Assembly (NCBI GenBank): GCA_023389195.1
Contig: JAEWET010000050.1
Location: forward strand, 124,001-188,000
Length of the DNA: 64,000 nt
Origin: Aliihoeflea sp023389195
GTDB taxonomy: Bacteria > Pseudomonadota > Alphaproteobacteria > Rhizobiales > Rhizobiaceae
Reading direction: 5' to 3'
The position numbers and the translations under genes were made by a program. This document shows positions 62,254-64,000 of the stretch, in pieces; positions within the stretch are counted from its first letter, which is position 1; every line of letters starts with the position of its first letter. The notes under the pieces were generated by a model. It worked only from the letters and a program-made list of their open reading frames with translations, had not been told where the DNA came from and did not search any database.

Positions 62254-63339
62254 TTAGCTCGACAAACCCCCAAACAGCGTCGGCATGTCGAGCGGCCTGA
62301 ATCCGTAATGCGACAGCCAGCGCGCGTCGGCATCGAAGAAGGCGCGCAGGTCCGGCATGCCGTATTTCAGCATGGCGATGCGATCGATGCCCATGCCCCA
62401 GGCGAAGCCCTGATATTCGTCCGGATCGAGCCCACCGGCCCGCAGCACGTTCGGGTGAACCATGCCGCAGCCGAGGATTTCCATCCAGTCATTGCCCTCG
62501 CCGAAGCGCACTTCGCCAGGCCGCGAGCGGTCGCACTGGATGTCGACTTCCATCGACGGTTCGGTGAACGGAAAGAAGGACGGGCGGAAGCGCATCTTGA
62601 CGCTCGGAACCTCGAAGAACGCCTTGCAGAACTCTTCCAGCACCCACTTCATGTTCGCCACATTCGCGGTCTTGTCGACGACCAGCCCTTCGACCTGATG
62701 AAACATCGGCGAGTGCGTGGCGTCGGAATCCTGCCGGTAGGTCTTGCCGGGGATGACGATGCGGATCGGCGGCTTCTGCGCCTCCATCGTGCGGATCTGC
62801 ACCGGGGAGGTGTGCGTACGTAGCAGCTTGCGCTCCCCGGCCTCGTCGGGCTGGAAAAAGAACGTGTCGTGCATCTCGCGCGCCGGGTGGCCGTCGGGGA
62901 AGTTCAACGCGGTGAAGTTGTAGTAGTCCGTCTCGATGTCCGGGCCTTCGGCGATTGCGAAGCCCATGTCGCCGAAGATGGCCGTGATCTCGTCGATCAC
63001 CTGGCTGATCGGATGGATGCGGCCGCGCTCGGCCGGCGCCTGGCGGACCGGCAGCGTGACGTCCAGCTTTTCGGCGGCCAGACGGGCATCGATCGCGGCG
63101 TCGCGCAACTCGCTCCTTCGTGCGGTGATCGCGTCGGTGACGCGAAGCTTCAGCCCATTGATCGCGGGGCCCATCGTCTGGCGCTCGTCCGCGCTCATCG
63201 CGCCCAGCGTCTTCAGCTTTTCCGAGATCGAGCCCTTCTTGCCGAGTGCCGCGACGCGCACGGCCTCGATCGACTGCTCGTCGGACGCCGACGCGATGTC
63301 GCCCATCAGGCTCGTTTCCAGGGATTGCAGATCGCTCAT
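62254..63339 (-). CDS. pheS: Phenylalanine-tRNA ligase alpha subunit
   Basis: A 361-residue catalytic subunit of class II synthetase. The N-terminal coiled coil (residues 1-90) is followed by the motif HPISQVIDEITAIF, motif 2 region LLRTHTSPVQIRTM, YRQDSDATHSPMFHQVEG and motif 3 WGMGIDRIAMLKYG. The ATG of MSDLQSLE was chosen. It follows rplT after a terminator. Confidence 0.98.
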   Translation of the reverse strand: MSDLQSLETSLMGDIASASDEQSIEAVRVAALGKKGSISEKLKTLGAMSADERQTMGPAINGLKLRVTDAITARRSELRDAAIDARLAAEKLDVTLPVRQAPAERGRIHPISQVIDEITAIFGDMGFAIAEGPDIETDYYNFTALNFPDGHPAREMHDTFFFQPDEAGERKLLRTHTSPVQIRTMEAQKPPIRIVIPGKTYRQDSDATHSPMFHQVEGLVVDKTANVANMKWVLEEFCKAFFEVPSVKMRFRPSFFPFTEPSMEVDIQCDRSRPGEVRFGEGNDWMEILGCGMVHPNVLRAGGLDPDEYQGFAWGMGIDRIAMLKYGMPDLRAFFDADARWLSHYGFRPLDMPTLFGGLSS

Positions 63340-63380
63340 CTTGAATTCCAGCTCGAAAGGAGGCGCAGACGGGCTGCACA

Positions 63381-63415
63381 AAGAAAAACCCGCGCAGGCG
63401 TTGCCAGCGCGGGTT
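63381..63415 (-). terminator. Terminator after rplT
   Basis: A nine-base stem AACCCGCGC/GCGCGGGTT with an 11-base loop, followed on the minus strand by TTTTTCTTT. It lies between rplT and pheS; partial read-through or a new promoter would feed pheS. Confidence 0.8.
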
Positions 63416-63456
63416 CCCGATATCAGGTCGAACGAGTTCGGGAAAGACGCTAACGC

Positions 63457-63858
63457 TTAGGCGACAACGCTTTCAAACTGGTTCGGGGTCGTGTCCTTGA
63501 GGTAGTCGAGCGAGGCCTTCGACTTGACGACGAGCGCGGCGAACGCCTGCGGCTCGTGGATCGCCATGTCGGACAGCACCTTGCGGTCGATCTCGATGCC
63601 GGCCTTGTTGAGGCCGTCGATGAAGCGGCCATAAGTCAGGCCGTGCTCGCGGACGGCAGCGTTGATGCGCTGAATCCAGAGCGCGCGGAAATTGCGCTTG
63701 CGGTTCTTGCGATCGCGATAGGCATACTGCAGCGACTTCTCGACTGCCTGCTTGGCGATGCGGATGGTGTTCTTGCGGCGGCCGTAGAAACCCTTGGCGG
63801 CCTTCAGAACCTTCTTGTGCTTGGCGTGGGACGTAACGCCCCTCTTGACGCGTGCCAT
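63457..63858 (-). CDS. rplT: 50S ribosomal protein L20
   Basis: A 133-residue ribosomal protein beginning ARVKRGVTSHAKHKKVLKAA with the GFYGRRKNTIRIA segment and the R-x-W-I-x-R-I-NAA core (FRALWIQRINAAVRE). It binds 23S rRNA during assembly. AAGGAG precedes the ATG. It is part of the usual infC-rpmI-rplT group. Confidence 0.99.
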   Translation of the reverse strand: MARVKRGVTSHAKHKKVLKAAKGFYGRRKNTIRIAKQAVEKSLQYAYRDRKNRKRNFRALWIQRINAAVREHGLTYGRFIDGLNKAGIEIDRKVLSDMAIHEPQAFAALVVKSKASLDYLKDTTPNQFESVVA

Positions 63859-63893
63859 GTCATGATCTCCTTAAATTCTTCGGTCCGAGGGCC

Positions 63894-64000
63894 TTAGAGG
63901 CCGCCGCCATTGGGCAGATAGTTGCGGGTCACCTTCTTGGCGTCGGGTTCCGCGAGAACCATCATGCCGCGTGCGTCGCGGATGAACTTGTTGGAACGCT
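63894..64000 (-). CDS. rpmI: 50S ribosomal protein L35 (3' part)
   Basis: The last 34 or so codons are present, reading RSNKFIRDARGMMVLAEPDA then KKVTRNYLPNGGGL before the TAA stop. This is the C-terminal half of L35; the start lies beyond the window edge. Confidence 0.93.
   Translation of the reverse strand, partial: RSNKFIRDARGMMVLAEPDAKKVTRNYLPNGGGL

Overview
The window is high-GC chromosomal DNA from an alphaproteobacterium, most likely of the order Hyphomicrobiales (rhizobia and relatives). The evidence is a succinoglycan-type exo cluster in the gene order known from Sinorhizobium meliloti, a dnaK-dnaJ-pmtA neighbourhood, a urease operon with a His-tailed UreE, TRAP and tripartite tricarboxylate transporters, and an ExoX/SyrA-family small membrane protein. 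The genus cannot be fixed from the sequence alone. No insertion sequence, prophage or CRISPR array was seen.

Layout. 1-3.8 kb: 3' part of ureC, then a small monooxygenase-like gene and a glutathione S-transferase, then ureE, ureF and ureG in a tightly overlapping operon. 3.9-8.2 kb: class II aldolase, a palindromic intergenic repeat, an orphan TRAP solute receptor, a MetE-like methyltransferase and a D,D-carboxypeptidase. 8.2-12.3 kb: a minus-strand unit fadR-type regulator, dctP, dctQ, dctM, rpiB, with a probable autoregulatory operator. 12.3-16 kb: flavoprotein, SleB-type hydrolase, tRNA-Arg(CCG), coiled-coil protein and an acyltransferase-3.

16-34.4 kb: the exopolysaccharide cluster exoP-N-O-M-A-L-K (minus), exoT (minus), exoW-exoV (plus), exoU and exoX (minus), exoY-F-Q (plus). 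exoY primes the lipid carrier, ExoA/L/M/O/U/W add sugars, ExoV pyruvylates, ExoT flips, ExoQ polymerises, ExoP and ExoF control chain length and export, and ExoK trims. exoH and exoI are missing from their usual place. A 480-base AT-rich regulatory region lies between exoX and exoY.

34.5-51.5 kb: the most interesting region. A LacI-family repressor, a TctABC transporter, a sugar ABC transporter, an IlvD/Edd dehydratase, a DenD-like dehydrogenase, a 3-hydroxyisobutyrate-dehydrogenase-like enzyme, three SDRs, a fumarylacetoacetase-family hydrolase and a DUF1611 protein lie in four transcription units. The same palindrome, with a 14-base core identical in all copies, sits in front of them at three places (39069, 43263, 50353). 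This looks like one regulon for non-phosphorylative breakdown of an unidentified sugar acid through a 2,4-diketo-3-deoxy intermediate.

51.5-64 kb: housekeeping genes: DUF1330 protein, pyrF, FMN reductase, pmtA, dnaJ, dnaK with a heat-shock-like promoter, a Gfo/Idh/MocA oxidoreductase, a second SleB-type hydrolase, and the rpmI-rplT-pheS...pheT ribosomal/tRNA-synthetase group. In that group pheS and pheT are split by three small genes, one of which (DUF4160) carries a frameshift.
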